Assembly: GCF_000526155.1 (NCBI RefSeq)
Contig: NZ_JAFN01000001.1
Location: 2,009,014-2,073,013 of the forward strand
Reading direction: 5' to 3'
Source: Deferrisoma camini S3R1
GTDB lineage: Bacteria > Desulfobacterota > Deferrisomatia > Deferrisomatales > Deferrisomataceae
DNA: 64,000 nucleotides
The translations under genes were made by a program, and so were the position numbers. This document shows positions 42,566 through 51,196 of this stretch, one piece after another; position 1 is the first letter of the stretch; each line of letters opens with the position of its first letter. Under the pieces are notes generated by a model that saw only the letters and a program-made list of their open reading frames with translations, was not told the DNA's origin and did no database searches.

Positions 42566-43845
42566 CTCTTCTCCACCGCCCGGGCGTGGGCCTCGAGCCC
42601 CTCCAGGCGCGCGATCCGCATGACCGGGGCGGCCAGGCGGGCGAGCGCGGCCGGCGAGAACGACAGCACGCTCGAGCGCTTCACGAAGTCTTCCACCCCC
42701 AGGGGGGAGAAGAACCGGGCCGTGCCGGCGGTGGGCAGCACGTGGTTGGGTCCGGCCAGGTAGTCGCCCAGGCTCTCGGGCGTGTGGTGTCCCAGGAACA
42801 CGGCCCCGGCGTGCCGGATCCGGCCCAGCAGGTCCCAGGGCCGCTCCACCGCCAACTCCAGGTGCTCGGGGGCCACCCGGTTGGCCACCTCGCACGCCGC
42901 CTCCAGCGAGGGTACCACGAGAAGGGCTCCCCGGTCCTCCCAGCTCTTCCGGGCAGTCTCCGCCCGGGGCAGCCGGGCCAACTGGGTCTCCACCTCCCGG
43001 GCCACGGCCCGGGCGAACCCCTCGTCCGTGGCCACCAGGGCGGCCGTGGCCCAAGGGTCGTGCTCGGCCTGGCTCAAGAGGTCGGCCGCGATCCAGGCCG
43101 GCTCCCCCGACCCGTCGCTCACCACCAGGATCTCGCTGGGCCCGGCCACCATGTCGATGTCCACCCGACCGTACACCAGCCGCTTGGCCGTGGCCACGTA
43201 GATGTTGCCCGGCCCCACCACCTTGTCCACCCGGGGCACCGTGGCCGTGCCGAACGCCAGGCCCCCCACGGCCTGGGCGCCCCCGATCCGGTACACCTCC
43301 CTCACCCCGGCGAGCCAGGCCGCGGCCAGCACGTGGGGGTTCACCCGCCCGCCCGGGGTCGGGGTGACCATCACGACCCGTCCCACCCCGGCCACCCGGG
43401 CCGGCACGGCGTTCATGAACACGCTCGAGGGGTAGGCGGCCGTGCCGCCCGGCACGTACACCCCCACCGCGTCGAGCGGGGTGACCCGCTGGCCCAGAAC
43501 CACGCCGTCCTCGTCGCAGAACCACGAGGCAGGGCGTTGGCGCTCGTGGAACGCCCGGATCCGCTCCTCGGCCAGGGCGAGCGCCTCGCGGTCCTCGGCC
43601 GGCAGCCCGTGCCACGCGGCCTCCAGCTCGGCCTCGGGGATCCGAAGGTCCCCGGGCGCCAGCTCGAGGCCGTCGAACCGCGCCGTGTACCGGCACAGGG
43701 CCTGGTCCCCCTCCCGGGCCACCGCCTCCAGGATCTCCCGGACGGCGGACTCCACGCCGGCCACGGCCTCGCCGGCGCCCCGGCTCACCAGCCGCTCGAG
43801 GATCCGATCCCCCTCGGGGGTACCCCAGCGCGCGATCGGCTTCAT
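42520..43845 (-). CDS. hisD: Histidinol dehydrogenase
   Basis: The 441-residue NAD-dependent zinc enzyme oxidises histidinol to histidine. Motifs are VYVPGGTAAYPSSVFMN, KVVGPGNIYVATAKRLVYG, DMVAGPSEILV, the zinc/catalytic LLSQAEHDPWA and APEHLELAVE, and NHVLPTAGTARFFSPLGVEDFVKR. The final 13 residues (GKREGWKASKLES) are encoded by the octamer array, an extension beyond the usual family end. ATG 43845 overlaps hisG by four bases. Confidence 0.97.
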   Translation of the reverse strand: MKPIARWGTPEGDRILERLVSRGAGEAVAGVESAVREILEAVAREGDQALCRYTARFDGLELAPGDLRIPEAELEAAWHGLPAEDREALALAEERIRAFHERQRPASWFCDEDGVVLGQRVTPLDAVGVYVPGGTAAYPSSVFMNAVPARVAGVGRVVMVTPTPGGRVNPHVLAAAWLAGVREVYRIGGAQAVGGLAFGTATVPRVDKVVGPGNIYVATAKRLVYGRVDIDMVAGPSEILVVSDGSGEPAWIAADLLSQAEHDPWATAALVATDEGFARAVAREVETQLARLPRAETARKSWEDRGALLVVPSLEAACEVANRVAPEHLELAVERPWDLLGRIRHAGAVFLGHHTPESLGDYLAGPNHVLPTAGTARFFSPLGVEDFVKRSSVLSFSPAALARLAAPVMRIARLEGLEAHARAVEKRVGKREGWKASKLES

Positions 43846-44486
43846 GACGCCTCCCCTCGTCTCCGAAACGTGCGAATCAGGTCCGAGATCTCGGCGGTCC
43901 GGGTCTTCATGGACGCCCGGTTCACAATCAGCCGGCAGGTGGACTCGAGAATGGTCTCCACCTCCACCAATCCGTTGCGCCGGAGCGTCTCGCCGGTGCT
44001 CACCAGGTCCACGATGGCGTCGGACAGCCCCACCAAAGGGGCCAGCTCGATGGAGCCGTACAGCTTGATCACCTCCACCTGCACCCCCTTGCGCCGGAAG
44101 TGGGCCTCGGCGAGCCGCGGGTACTTGGTGGCGATCCGCAGGTGCGAGCGGCCCGGCGCCGGCACCCGGTCGGCCGGGGCGGCCACGGCCAGCCGGCAGT
44201 ACCCGAACCCCAGGTCCAGGGGCTCGTACACCTGGGGCTCCTGCTCCAGCAGCACGTCCCGGCCCACGATGCCCAGGTCGGCCGCGCCGTGCTCCACGTA
44301 GGTGGGCACGTCCTGGCCCCGGACCACCAGGAACCGGTACGGCGGCGCGTCGAACCGAAGCAGCCGCGAGTCCCCGCGGGCCACCGAGGCCGGCACCCCG
44401 CAGGCCTCGAGGAACGCGGTGGCGTCGTCCAGCACCCTCCCCTTGGGAAGGGCGAAGGTCAACGGCGCCGAGGTCTGGCTCTCCAT
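43842..44486 (-). CDS. hisG: ATP phosphoribosyltransferase, short form
   Basis: The 214-residue catalytic subunit makes the first step of histidine synthesis. It has LTFALPKGRVLDD, the central DLGIVGRDVL and the PRPP loop VDLVSTGETLRRNGL. It lacks the C-terminal regulatory domain. Short HisG requires HisZ as partner (family knowledge), and no hisZ is in this window. It heads the his gene series after an element-filled gap behind murA. Confidence 0.96.
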   Translation of the reverse strand: MESQTSAPLTFALPKGRVLDDATAFLEACGVPASVARGDSRLLRFDAPPYRFLVVRGQDVPTYVEHGAADLGIVGRDVLLEQEPQVYEPLDLGFGYCRLAVAAPADRVPAPGRSHLRIATKYPRLAEAHFRRKGVQVEVIKLYGSIELAPLVGLSDAIVDLVSTGETLRRNGLVEVETILESTCRLIVNRASMKTRTAEISDLIRTFRRRGEAS

Positions 44487-44498
44487 GGAACCTCCTTA

Positions 44499-44766
44499 TC
44501 AACCAGGCGGCCAAATGGTCGCTTCCGCTGCCTCGACCGGGGGCAAGGGACCTGCCGGAGAGCCGGGCGCGGCTCCTTAGCTCGCCGCGCAGCGCCTCCG
44601 GCGTTCGGACCTCGAAATGGTGCGCACTCCACCGAGTTGGAAAGAAACCAACTCCCCTGTCCCGTGCCGGCACGGCGAATCTCAACGCCCGGCTTCGCGC
44701 CCGGCCGGAGGCAGGTCCCTTGCCCCGCCCTCCGGAAGAAGCGAGGCTGCTTTGTCGCCGGGTTAA
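44499..44766. repeat. Foldback element, arm 2 with core A, between murA and hisG
   Basis: The left arm is degraded (CAACCAGGCGGCCAAATGG). Core A is complete. The right arm GCTTTGTCGCCGGGTTAA overlaps the murA TAA codon (complement of TTA at 44763-44765). Confidence 0.88.
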
Positions 44767-46019
44767 CGCTCCCGTATCCGCCGGATCCGGGCGCCCAGGC
44801 CGGCCAGCTTCTCCTCCAGCCGCTCGTATCCGCGGTCCAGGTGGTACACCCGCGAGACCACCGTGGTGCCGTCGGCCACCAGGCCCGCCAGGACCAGGGC
44901 CGCGCTGGCCCGCAGGTCGGTGGCCATGACCCGGGCGCCCGACAGCCGCCGCACCCCCCGGACCACGGCGCTGCCCCCCTCCACCCGGATGTCCGCGCCC
45001 ATGCGGTTGAGCTCGGGCACGTGCATGAACCGGTTCTCGAACACGGTCTCGGTGATCACGCTCAGGCCCCGGCCCACCGCCATCAGGGCCATGAACTGGG
45101 CCTGCATGTCGGTGGGGAACCCGGGGTAGGGCCCGGTGCGCACGTCCACGCTGCGGGCCCGGCCGTCACCGCGGACCCGCAGGCCGTCCTTCACGGGATC
45201 CACCCGGGCTCCGGCCTGCTTGAGCTTCGCCACCAGCGCGTCCAGGTGGTCGGCCCGGGCCCCCCGCACCGTGACCTCGCCCCCGCACAGGGCGCCCGCC
45301 ACCAGGAACGTGCCGGCCTCGATCCGGTCGGGGACCGGCAGGTGATCCATGGGGCCCAACTCGCCCACCCCGTCGATCTCGATCACCGAGGAGCCGGCGC
45401 CCCGCACCCGACCGCCCATGGCGTTGAGGCAACGGGCCAGGTCCTCCACCTCGGGCTCCCGGGCCGCGTTCTCGATCACGGTGCGGCCCTCGGCCAGGGC
45501 GGCGGCCATCATCAGGTTCTCGGTGCCGGTCACGGTGGGCAGGTCCAGCACGATCCGGGCCCCCCGAAGCCGCCGGGCCGTGACCTCCACGTATCCGTGC
45601 TCGAGCACGACCCGGGCCCCCATGGCCTCCAGCCCCTTCAGGTGCATGTCGATCGGCCTAGCGCCGATGGCGCAGCCGCCGGGCAGGCTCACCCGGGCCC
45701 GGCCGAACCGGGCCACCAGGGGTCCGAGCACCAGCACCGAGGCCCGCATGGTCTTCACCAGCTCGTAGGGGGCCTCCCGGCCGGGCACCCGGGCGGCGTC
45801 GACCCACAGCCCCCCGTCGCCGAACTCCACCCCCGCCCCCAGGTGCTCCAGGAGCCGGGCCAGGGTGCGCACATCGCTCAGGCGGGGCACCCGCCGGAGC
45901 CGGCTCCGGCCCGGGGCCAGGAGCGCCGCGGCCATGAGCGGCAGCACCGCGTTCTTGGCCGGGCTCACCTCCACCGTGCCCGTCAGCCTGGCCCCGCCCT
46001 CGATCTCGATCGCGTCCAT
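44763..46019 (-). CDS. murA: UDP-N-acetylglucosamine 1-carboxyvinyltransferase
   Basis: The 418-residue enzyme adds enolpyruvate to UDP-GlcNAc in the first committed step of peptidoglycan synthesis. Seen are [16 protein letters not shown], the active-site loop [16 protein letters not shown] with Cys (the fosfomycin target), [15 protein letters not shown] and [13 protein letters not shown]. The start lacks a clear RBS. The leader CGACTCAACCC is shared with livH. The stop codon lies in a foldback arm. Confidence 0.97.
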   Translation of the reverse strand: MDAIEIEGGARLTGTVEVSPAKNAVLPLMAAALLAPGRSRLRRVPRLSDVRTLARLLEHLGAGVEFGDGGLWVDAARVPGREAPYELVKTMRASVLVLGPLVARFGRARVSLPGGCAIGARPIDMHLKGLEAMGARVVLEHGYVEVTARRLRGARIVLDLPTVTGTENLMMAAALAEGRTVIENAAREPEVEDLARCLNAMGGRVRGAGSSVIEIDGVGELGPMDHLPVPDRIEAGTFLVAGALCGGEVTVRGARADHLDALVAKLKQAGARVDPVKDGLRVRGDGRARSVDVRTGPYPGFPTDMQAQFMALMAVGRGLSVITETVFENRFMHVPELNRMGADIRVEGGSAVVRGVRRLSGARVMATDLRASAALVLAGLVADGTTVVSRVYHLDRGYERLEEKLAGLGARIRRIRER

Positions 46020-46023
46020 GGGT

Positions 46024-46088
46024 TGAGTCGCTCGGAAGCTCGGAAGCTCGAAAGCTTGAAAGCTTGAAAGCTAGAAGGCTAGAAAGCA
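46024..46088. repeat. Octamer repeat between prmC and murA
   Basis: GCTCGGAA, GCTCGGAA, GCTCGAAA, GCTTGAAA, GCTTGAAA, GCTAGAAG, GCTAGAAA: seven units with a gradient of sequence change from one end to the other. Confidence 0.92.
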
Positions 46089-46172
46089 TATGGCGACGGT
46101 GGGGCTGGGGGCTCCGACGAAGCGCGACGGCCGAGCAGCCCGGGAAAACCACGAAATTTCCGAAACACGACA
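46089..46172 (-). repeat. Arm-5 element without core
   Basis: GGCGACGGTGGGGCTGGGGG and CTCCGACGAAGCGCGACGGC are followed by CGAGCAGCCCGGGAAAACCA and CGAAATTTCCGAAACACG. This is the reverse complement of the two flanks of the element at 2735-2941 joined together, with the core absent. Confidence 0.8.
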
Positions 46173-46173
46173 C

Positions 46174-46238
46174 TAGGGCCCGCCGGAACCAGGCCCCATG
46201 CACAACCCCAAAGGAACGAGCCTATCTTGTCGCCTTTA
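46174..46238. repeat. Half foldback element with arm 2
   Basis: CCGGAACCAGGCCCCATGC and ACGAGCCTATCTTGTCGCC. The arm end coincides with the prmC stop codon (complement TAA then AGGCGACAAGATAGG). Confidence 0.75.
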
Positions 46239-47078
46239 CAGCAGAGCCACGGCCACCCGGGGGATGCCGGCCAGGTCGTCTCGGATCTCCACCTGGGAGA
46301 ACCCCGCCTCCTCCAGGATCGCGGCGACAGCGCGTTCCTGCCCCCTGCCGAACTCCAGGACCAACCGGCCGCCGGGCGCGAGGAACCCGGCCGCCGCGGC
46401 CGCGATGCGCCGGATCACGGCGAGGCCGTCGGGGCCGCCGTCCAGGGCGCCGCGGGGCTCGAACCGGTTCACCTCGGGCTCCAGGGTCTCCAGCTCTGCC
46501 GTGGGCACGTACGGCGGGTTCGACACGATCCGGTCGAACCGCTCGCCGCCCACCGGCCCGAACAGGTCCCCCTGCCGGAGCTCCAGCCGGTCGGCTACCC
46601 CCAGGGATCCGGCGTTCTCCCGGGCCACCTCGAGGGCCTCGGCCGAGGCGTCCACCCCGACCCCGGTCCACCCCGGCCGCTCCCGCAGAAACGCGACCAC
46701 CACGCACCCCGACCCGGTGCCGAGGTCCAGGACCCGGCCGGTGTCGGCCGTCCCCTCCAGGGCCGCCTCCACCAGGAGCTCGGTCTCGGGCCGGGGCACC
46801 AGCACGCCGGGCGCCACCCGGAACCGCAGGGACCAGAACTCCCTCTCCCCGGTGATGTAGGCCACCGGCTCCCGCCGGGCCCGGCGGCGCACCGCCTCCC
46901 GGTACGCGGCCACCTCGGCCTCCTCCAGGGGCTTGTCGAACTCGGTGTACAGACGGATCCGGGGCACCCCCAGCACGTGGGCCAGCAGCACCTCGGCGTC
47001 CAGTCGGGGGTTGGCCACTCCCCGGCCGGCCAGGTACTCGGCGGTCAGCCGCACCAGCTCGAGGGGGGTTCGGGTCAC
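46236..47078 (-). CDS. prmC: Release factor N5-glutamine methyltransferase
   Basis: The 280-residue SAM-dependent enzyme methylates the GGQ glutamine of release factors. It has the N-terminal helical domain, motif [16 protein letters not shown] (about residue 116) and the substrate motif [10 protein letters not shown] (about 187). Its ATG overlaps the end of prfA (ATGA), the gene for its substrate. Confidence 0.96.
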   Translation of the reverse strand: MTRTPLELVRLTAEYLAGRGVANPRLDAEVLLAHVLGVPRIRLYTEFDKPLEEAEVAAYREAVRRRARREPVAYITGEREFWSLRFRVAPGVLVPRPETELLVEAALEGTADTGRVLDLGTGSGCVVVAFLRERPGWTGVGVDASAEALEVARENAGSLGVADRLELRQGDLFGPVGGERFDRIVSNPPYVPTAELETLEPEVNRFEPRGALDGGPDGLAVIRRIAAAAAGFLAPGGRLVLEFGRGQERAVAAILEEAGFSQVEIRDDLAGIPRVAVALL

Positions 47079-48151
47079 TGGGTCTCGTGGGCGAGGCTCT
47101 TGGCCTGGGCGTGGGCCTGGAGGGCGTCGATCACCGGGTCCAGGCCGCCCTCCAGCACCTCCTGGAGCCGGTACAGGGTCAGGTTGATCCGGTGGTCGGT
47201 CACCCGGCCCTGGGGAAAGTTGTAGGTGCGGATCCGCTCGCTCCGGTCTCCGCTTCCCACCTGGGCCTTCCGGGCCTGGCTCCGGGCCTGGTCGGCCTCC
47301 TGCTTGGCCCGCTCGAACAGCCGGGCCTGCAGGATCTTCATGGCCCGGGCCCGGTTCTTGTGCTGGGACTTCTCGTCCTGGCAGGCCACGGTGATGCCCG
47401 TGGGCAGGTGGGTGATCCTCACGGCCGACTCGGTGCGGTTCACGTGCTGCCCGCCGGCCCCGCTCGCGCGGAACACCTCGATCCTGAGGTCCTCGGGCAG
47501 CACGTCCACGTCCACGTCGTCGGCTTCGGGCAGCACCGCCACGGTCACGGCCGAGGTGTGGATGCGCCCCCCCGACTCGGTCACCGGCACCCGCTGCACC
47601 CGGTGCACCCCGCTCTCGAACTTGAGCCGGCTGTAGGCGTTGCGGCCCTCGATCAGGGCGATCACCTCCTTGAACCCGCCGATCCCGGTGGGGTTGGAGC
47701 TCAGCACCTCCACCTTCCAGCCCCGCTCCTCGGCGTACCGGGCGTACATCCGGAACAGCTCGGCCGCGAACAGGGCCGCCTCCTCCCCGCCCGTGCCGGC
47801 CCGGATCTCCAGAATCACGTTCTTGCGGTCCAGGGGATCCTTGGGCGTCAGGAGCTCCCGGAGCCGAGCCTCCACCCGGGACAACCCGGCCCGGGCCTCC
47901 TCCAGGTCCTCGGCGGCCAGGTCGCCCAGCTCCGGGTCGTCCAGGAGCGAGCGGGCCTCCTCCTCGCGGGCCTTCAGATCCCGGTACTCCCGGTAGGTCT
48001 CCACCACCTCCCGGAGCTCGGCGTGCTCCTGGGCCAGCTTCCGGTACCGGTCCGGGTCCGACAGCACCGCAGGGTCTGAGAGCTCCCGGTTGAGCCCCTC
48101 GTACCGGGCCTCCACCCCCTGGAGCCGCTCCAGCCAGGCCTCAGCCCCCAT
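47075..48151 (-). CDS. prfA: Peptide chain release factor 1
   Basis: The 358-residue factor terminates translation at UAA and UAG. The codon-recognition tripeptide PVT ([15 protein letters not shown]) and the catalytic GGQ ([14 protein letters not shown]) are both present, and length is as in RF1. It overlaps thyX upstream by 11 bp and prmC downstream by 4 bp. Confidence 0.98.
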   Translation of the reverse strand: MGAEAWLERLQGVEARYEGLNRELSDPAVLSDPDRYRKLAQEHAELREVVETYREYRDLKAREEEARSLLDDPELGDLAAEDLEEARAGLSRVEARLRELLTPKDPLDRKNVILEIRAGTGGEEAALFAAELFRMYARYAEERGWKVEVLSSNPTGIGGFKEVIALIEGRNAYSRLKFESGVHRVQRVPVTESGGRIHTSAVTVAVLPEADDVDVDVLPEDLRIEVFRASGAGGQHVNRTESAVRITHLPTGITVACQDEKSQHKNRARAMKILQARLFERAKQEADQARSQARKAQVGSGDRSERIRTYNFPQGRVTDHRINLTLYRLQEVLEGGLDPVIDALQAHAQAKSLAHETQ

Positions 48152-48854
48152 GCGCCCCCTCCAGCAACGGCGCCAGCTCGGCGCGCACCTCGGCCGCCTG
48201 GCCGCAGGAGTACTCCCCCTCGGGGCACGGACCCCGCAGGCACCCCGGCCCCGCACCCCGGAACAGCCGGGGCGCCACCGGCACCACGGCCCGCAGCATC
48301 TCCCGGACCAGGTCCCGGATCTCCCACTGTGCCCGGCGGCACAGCCGCAGGGCGAACACGTGCCGGAGTTCCCGGGCGTTCATGGTGACCACCAGCTTGG
48401 TCTCGCAGGCGTTGGGCAGCAGGTACCGCGCGTCCTCGGCCGGCACCCCGGCCTCCACCAGCTCCCGGTACAGCGCCCACACCCCTTCCACCGCCTGGCG
48501 GAACCGGGCCTCGCGCTCCGGGTCGTCCGCCACCGTGGGTGGCACCACCACCCGGGGCTCGTCCAGCCGCACGTACCTCTGGCTCTGCTGGGAGTAGCTG
48601 GCCAGCCGGTGCCGCACCAGCTGGTGGGAGCAGGCCCGGCTGACGCCCTCGACCCCGAAGGTGAACGAGGCGTGCTCCAGGGCCGAGAAGTGGCCCATGG
48701 ACACCAGCTTGTCGAGCAGGCTCCCCACCTCGTCGGGGCCCAGGTCGCGAGCCAGCCCCTCGACCCCTCGGGCCGAGTAGCACAGCCGGGCGGCCAGGGC
48801 CACCGTCCGCTCCGGGTCGGGGGTGTGGCTCAGAAGCCGGACCGCAGCGGCCAC
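48141..48854 (-). CDS. thyX: Flavin-dependent thymidylate synthase
   Basis: The 237-residue FAD enzyme makes dTMP from dUMP. The signature [14 protein letters not shown] (RHRxxS) is intact, with HASFTF upstream and the dUMP-binding [33 protein letters not shown] start at 48854. A cysteine-rich C-terminal tail ([14 protein letters not shown]) is longer than in many ThyX. It lies between rpmE and prfA, so it is co-transcribed with translation genes. Confidence 0.94.
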   Translation of the reverse strand: MAAAVRLLSHTPDPERTVALAARLCYSARGVEGLARDLGPDEVGSLLDKLVSMGHFSALEHASFTFGVEGVSRACSHQLVRHRLASYSQQSQRYVRLDEPRVVVPPTVADDPEREARFRQAVEGVWALYRELVEAGVPAEDARYLLPNACETKLVVTMNARELRHVFALRLCRRAQWEIRDLVREMLRAVVPVAPRLFRGAGPGCLRGPCPEGEYSCGQAAEVRAELAPLLEGAHGG

Positions 48855-48860
48855 GATCGC

Positions 48861-49079
48861 CTACTCTTCTTCCTTCTTCTTGTCGAGCCCGTACTTTCGC
48901 AGGAACCGCTCCACCCGACCCGCCGTGTCCACCACCTTCTCCTTGCCCGTGAAGAACGGGTGGCACTGGGAGCAGATCTCGGTGTGGATCTCGGGCTTGG
49001 TGGACCGGGTCTCGAAGGTGGCCCCGCACGAGCAGGTGACCACGGCCTTGTCGTAGTTGGGATGGATGCCTTCCTTCAT
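48861..49079 (-). CDS. rpmE: Ribosomal protein L31 (zinc-binding form)
   Basis: The 72-residue protein begins [20 protein letters not shown]. Four zinc ligands are present, in CSCG (Cys16, Cys18) and CSQC (Cys36, Cys39), with HPFFTGKEK after them. A lysine/glutamate-rich tail ends the protein. It heads the transcription unit running into thyX-prfA-prmC and probably on to murA and his. Confidence 0.97.
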   Translation of the reverse strand: MKEGIHPNYDKAVVTCSCGATFETRSTKPEIHTEICSQCHPFFTGKEKVVDTAGRVERFLRKYGLDKKKEEE

Positions 49080-49122
49080 GACGCGCACCTCGCTGGGTTG
49101 GGATTGACCTCGGAAACCCGCG

Positions 49123-49152
49123 ACGATACCACCCGCGCGTGGCAAAGGGCAA
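49123..49152 (-). promoter_or_regulatory. Candidate sigma-70 promoter of the rpmE-prfA unit
   Basis: Minus-strand TTGCCC (49147-49152) and TATCGT (49123-49128) are spaced by 18 bp, 44 bp before the rpmE start codon. Match quality is moderate. Confidence 0.5.
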
Positions 49153-49158
49153 CCCCGC

Positions 49159-49188
49159 TTGACACTTTGGAGGACCGCCCCCTATACT
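49159..49188 (+). promoter_or_regulatory. Sigma-70 promoter of tRNA-Leu
   Basis: TTGACA (49159-49164) and TATACT (49183-49188) with an 18-bp spacer; the -10 box ends 14 bp before the tRNA. Confidence 0.85.
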
Positions 49189-49202
49189 CCGGGCCCACAC
49201 CG

Positions 49203-49290
49203 GCCGGAGTGGTGAAACTGGTAGACGCGCCGGACTCAAAATCCGGTGGGCTTCGCGCCCGTGGGGGTTCGAGTCCCCCCTCCGGCACCA
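49203..49290 (+). tRNA. tRNA-Leu (anticodon CAA)
   Basis: The 88-nt cloverleaf has acceptor GCCGGAG/CTCCGGC, anticodon stem CCGGA/TCCGG with loop CTCAAAA (anticodon CAA, codon UUG), a long class II variable arm (GGGCTTCGCGCCC), TTCGAGT in the T-loop and encoded CCA. Confidence 0.97.
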
Positions 49291-49382
49291 AACGGAAGCG
49301 GAAGCGGGTTGCGCCGAAAGCAACCCGCTTTGCCGTTCGGGCTCCCGCCGAAAGGCCTGCCTTGACCCCATCGCGCTCCCCC

Positions 49383-50498
49383 ATGTTCCGGTACCTGGCG
49401 GTGCTCACCGTGGCGTCCATGGTGGGCCTCCAGGGCTGGCGCACCCTGTTCAACAACTTCGCCGTGGAGGTGGCCGGGCTCGACGGCGGGCACGTGGGGG
49501 TGATCCAGTCCGTCCGGGAGATCCCCGGCTTCCTCACGTTCCTGGTGGTGTACGCTCTCCTGGTGGTCCGCGAGCACCGGCTGGCGGCCCTGTCCATCGT
49601 ACTTCTGGGTCTGGGGGTGGGAATCACCGGGTTCCTGCCGTCCTACGGCGGGCTGGTGGCCACCACCCTGCTGATGAGCCTGGGGTTCCACTACTACGAG
49701 ACCGCGAACCAGTCCCTGACCCTCCAGTACTTCGACCGGGAGACCTCGCCCCTGGTGTTCGGCCGGCTCCGGGCCGTGGCCGCGGCCTCGAACATCGCGG
49801 TGGGCGCAGCCATCTTCGTGCTGGCCCCGTTCCTGGGATACCGGGAGCTCTACCTGGCGGTGGGCGGGCTGGTGCTCCTGGCGGGGGCGTGGGCCCTGAC
49901 CCGGGATCCCTCCCGGAGGGACCTGCCCCTCCAGCGCAAGGGCATGGTCCTGCGACGGCGGTACCTGCTGTACTACGTGCTCACGTTCCTGGCGGGGGCC
50001 CGTCGCCAGATCTTCGTGGCCTTCTCGGTGTTCCTGCTCGTGAAGGTGTTCCGGTACACGGTGCGCGAGATCACCGTGCTGTTCCTGCTGAACAACGCGG
50101 TCAACTACTTCGTGAGCCCCTGGATCGGGCGGGCCATCGTGCGGTTCGGGGAGCGGCGGGTGCTGTCCGTGGAGTACGGCCTGCTGGTCTTCATCTTCCT
50201 GGGGTACGCGTTCACCGGCTCCCGGTGGGTGGCTGCCGGGCTGTACGTGATCGACCACATCCTGTTCAACTTCTCCATCGCCATCCGCACGTACTTCCAG
50301 AAGATCGGGGACCCGGAGGACGCGGCCCCCACCATGGCCGTGGGGTTCGCCATCAACCACGTGGCGGCCGTGGTGCTCCCGGCCGTGGGGGGCGCCCTGT
50401 GGATGATCGACTACCGGGTGCCGTTCCTGGCGGGGGCGGCGCTCAGCCTGGTGTCCGTGGCCGCGGTGCAGCGGATCCGGGTGCCCGCGAGGGCGTGA
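49383..50498 (+). CDS. Major facilitator superfamily transporter, substrate unknown
   Basis: The 371-residue membrane protein has about 11 to 12 hydrophobic segments. It starts MFRYLAVLTVASMVGLQGWRT and has MFS-like loop residues (FGRLRAVAAASN, GRAIVRFGERR). The region around SLGFHYYETANQSLTLQYFDRE is distinctive but not tied to a known substrate. It follows tRNA-Leu by about 90 bp without an obvious RBS at ATG 49383. Its last 56 bp overlap the convergent PHP gene. Confidence 0.8.
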   Translation: MFRYLAVLTVASMVGLQGWRTLFNNFAVEVAGLDGGHVGVIQSVREIPGFLTFLVVYALLVVREHRLAALSIVLLGLGVGITGFLPSYGGLVATTLLMSLGFHYYETANQSLTLQYFDRETSPLVFGRLRAVAAASNIAVGAAIFVLAPFLGYRELYLAVGGLVLLAGAWALTRDPSRRDLPLQRKGMVLRRRYLLYYVLTFLAGARRQIFVAFSVFLLVKVFRYTVREITVLFLLNNAVNYFVSPWIGRAIVRFGERRVLSVEYGLLVFIFLGYAFTGSRWVAAGLYVIDHILFNFSIAIRTYFQKIGDPEDAAPTMAVGFAINHVAAVVLPAVGGALWMIDYRVPFLAGAALSLVSVAAVQRIRVPARA

Positions 50499-51090
50499 CC
50501 GGGCGCAGATCGGGGCGGAACCCTCCCCTGCGGAGCGCCGCGATCAGGTCGGCCCGGGACCGGACGGGGGCGTCGAACCGGGTGGCCACCCGCCCCAGCT
50601 CGGCGAGACGGTGGGCGTCGCTCCCGGCGGTCACGCCCACACCGTGGGCGCGCTCCCAGGCGCGGACCCGGGCGTCGTCCCCCGGCCGGTTCCGGCCGTT
50701 CCTCCCTTCCACCACCCGGCACAGGCCCCGGCGCACCAGGGCTTCGGGCACCTCGCGGCCCGGCCGGAACGGGTGGGCCGCCACCGCCACGCCCCCGGCC
50801 CGATCCACGAGCCGCAGCAAGGCCTCGGCCGTCAGGCCGGGTCGGAGCTCCTCGAACGGCCCGAAGATCAGGAAGTCCCCCTGGTCCGTGGAGTACTCCA
50901 TTCCCACCACCACGCACAGGCCGTCGGGCTGCACCCCCTCCGTTACCGACCGGGCCGCGGCCATGGTATGGTGATCGGTGATGCACACCCCGTCGAGGCC
51001 CAGGCCGCGGGCGTGGGCCAGGAGCTCGGCCACGGTGAGCCGGCTGCAGGGCGAGAGGTCCGTATGCACGTGGAGATCGAACCGGAGCAT
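50443..51090 (-). CDS. PHP-domain metal-dependent phosphoesterase
   Basis: The 215-residue protein has the PHP motifs in order: DLHVHTDLSPCS (motif 1), GVCITDHHTMAAA (motif 2), VAVAAHPFRPG (motif 3) and TAGSDAHRLAELG (motif 4). Together these coordinate a trinuclear metal site. Such enzymes hydrolyse phosphate esters such as histidinol phosphate or short nucleotides. A histidinol-phosphatase role is conceivable because the his cluster nearby lacks one, but the sequence is closer to generic PHP proteins. Confidence 0.88.
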   Translation of the reverse strand: MLRFDLHVHTDLSPCSRLTVAELLAHARGLGLDGVCITDHHTMAAARSVTEGVQPDGLCVVVGMEYSTDQGDFLIFGPFEELRPGLTAEALLRLVDRAGGVAVAAHPFRPGREVPEALVRRGLCRVVEGRNGRNRPGDDARVRAWERAHGVGVTAGSDAHRLAELGRVATRFDAPVRSRADLIAALRRGGFRPDLRPVTPSRAPGSAAPRPRTPG

Positions 51091-51196
51091 GGCCCCATGA
51101 TGCACGCCCGCCGAGCCGCCCACAAAGCGGTTCTACCGATGGGATTCCCCCCGGGCATCGGCCGCCCCGATGGGATCCGGCCGGAGGGGTGACGCC

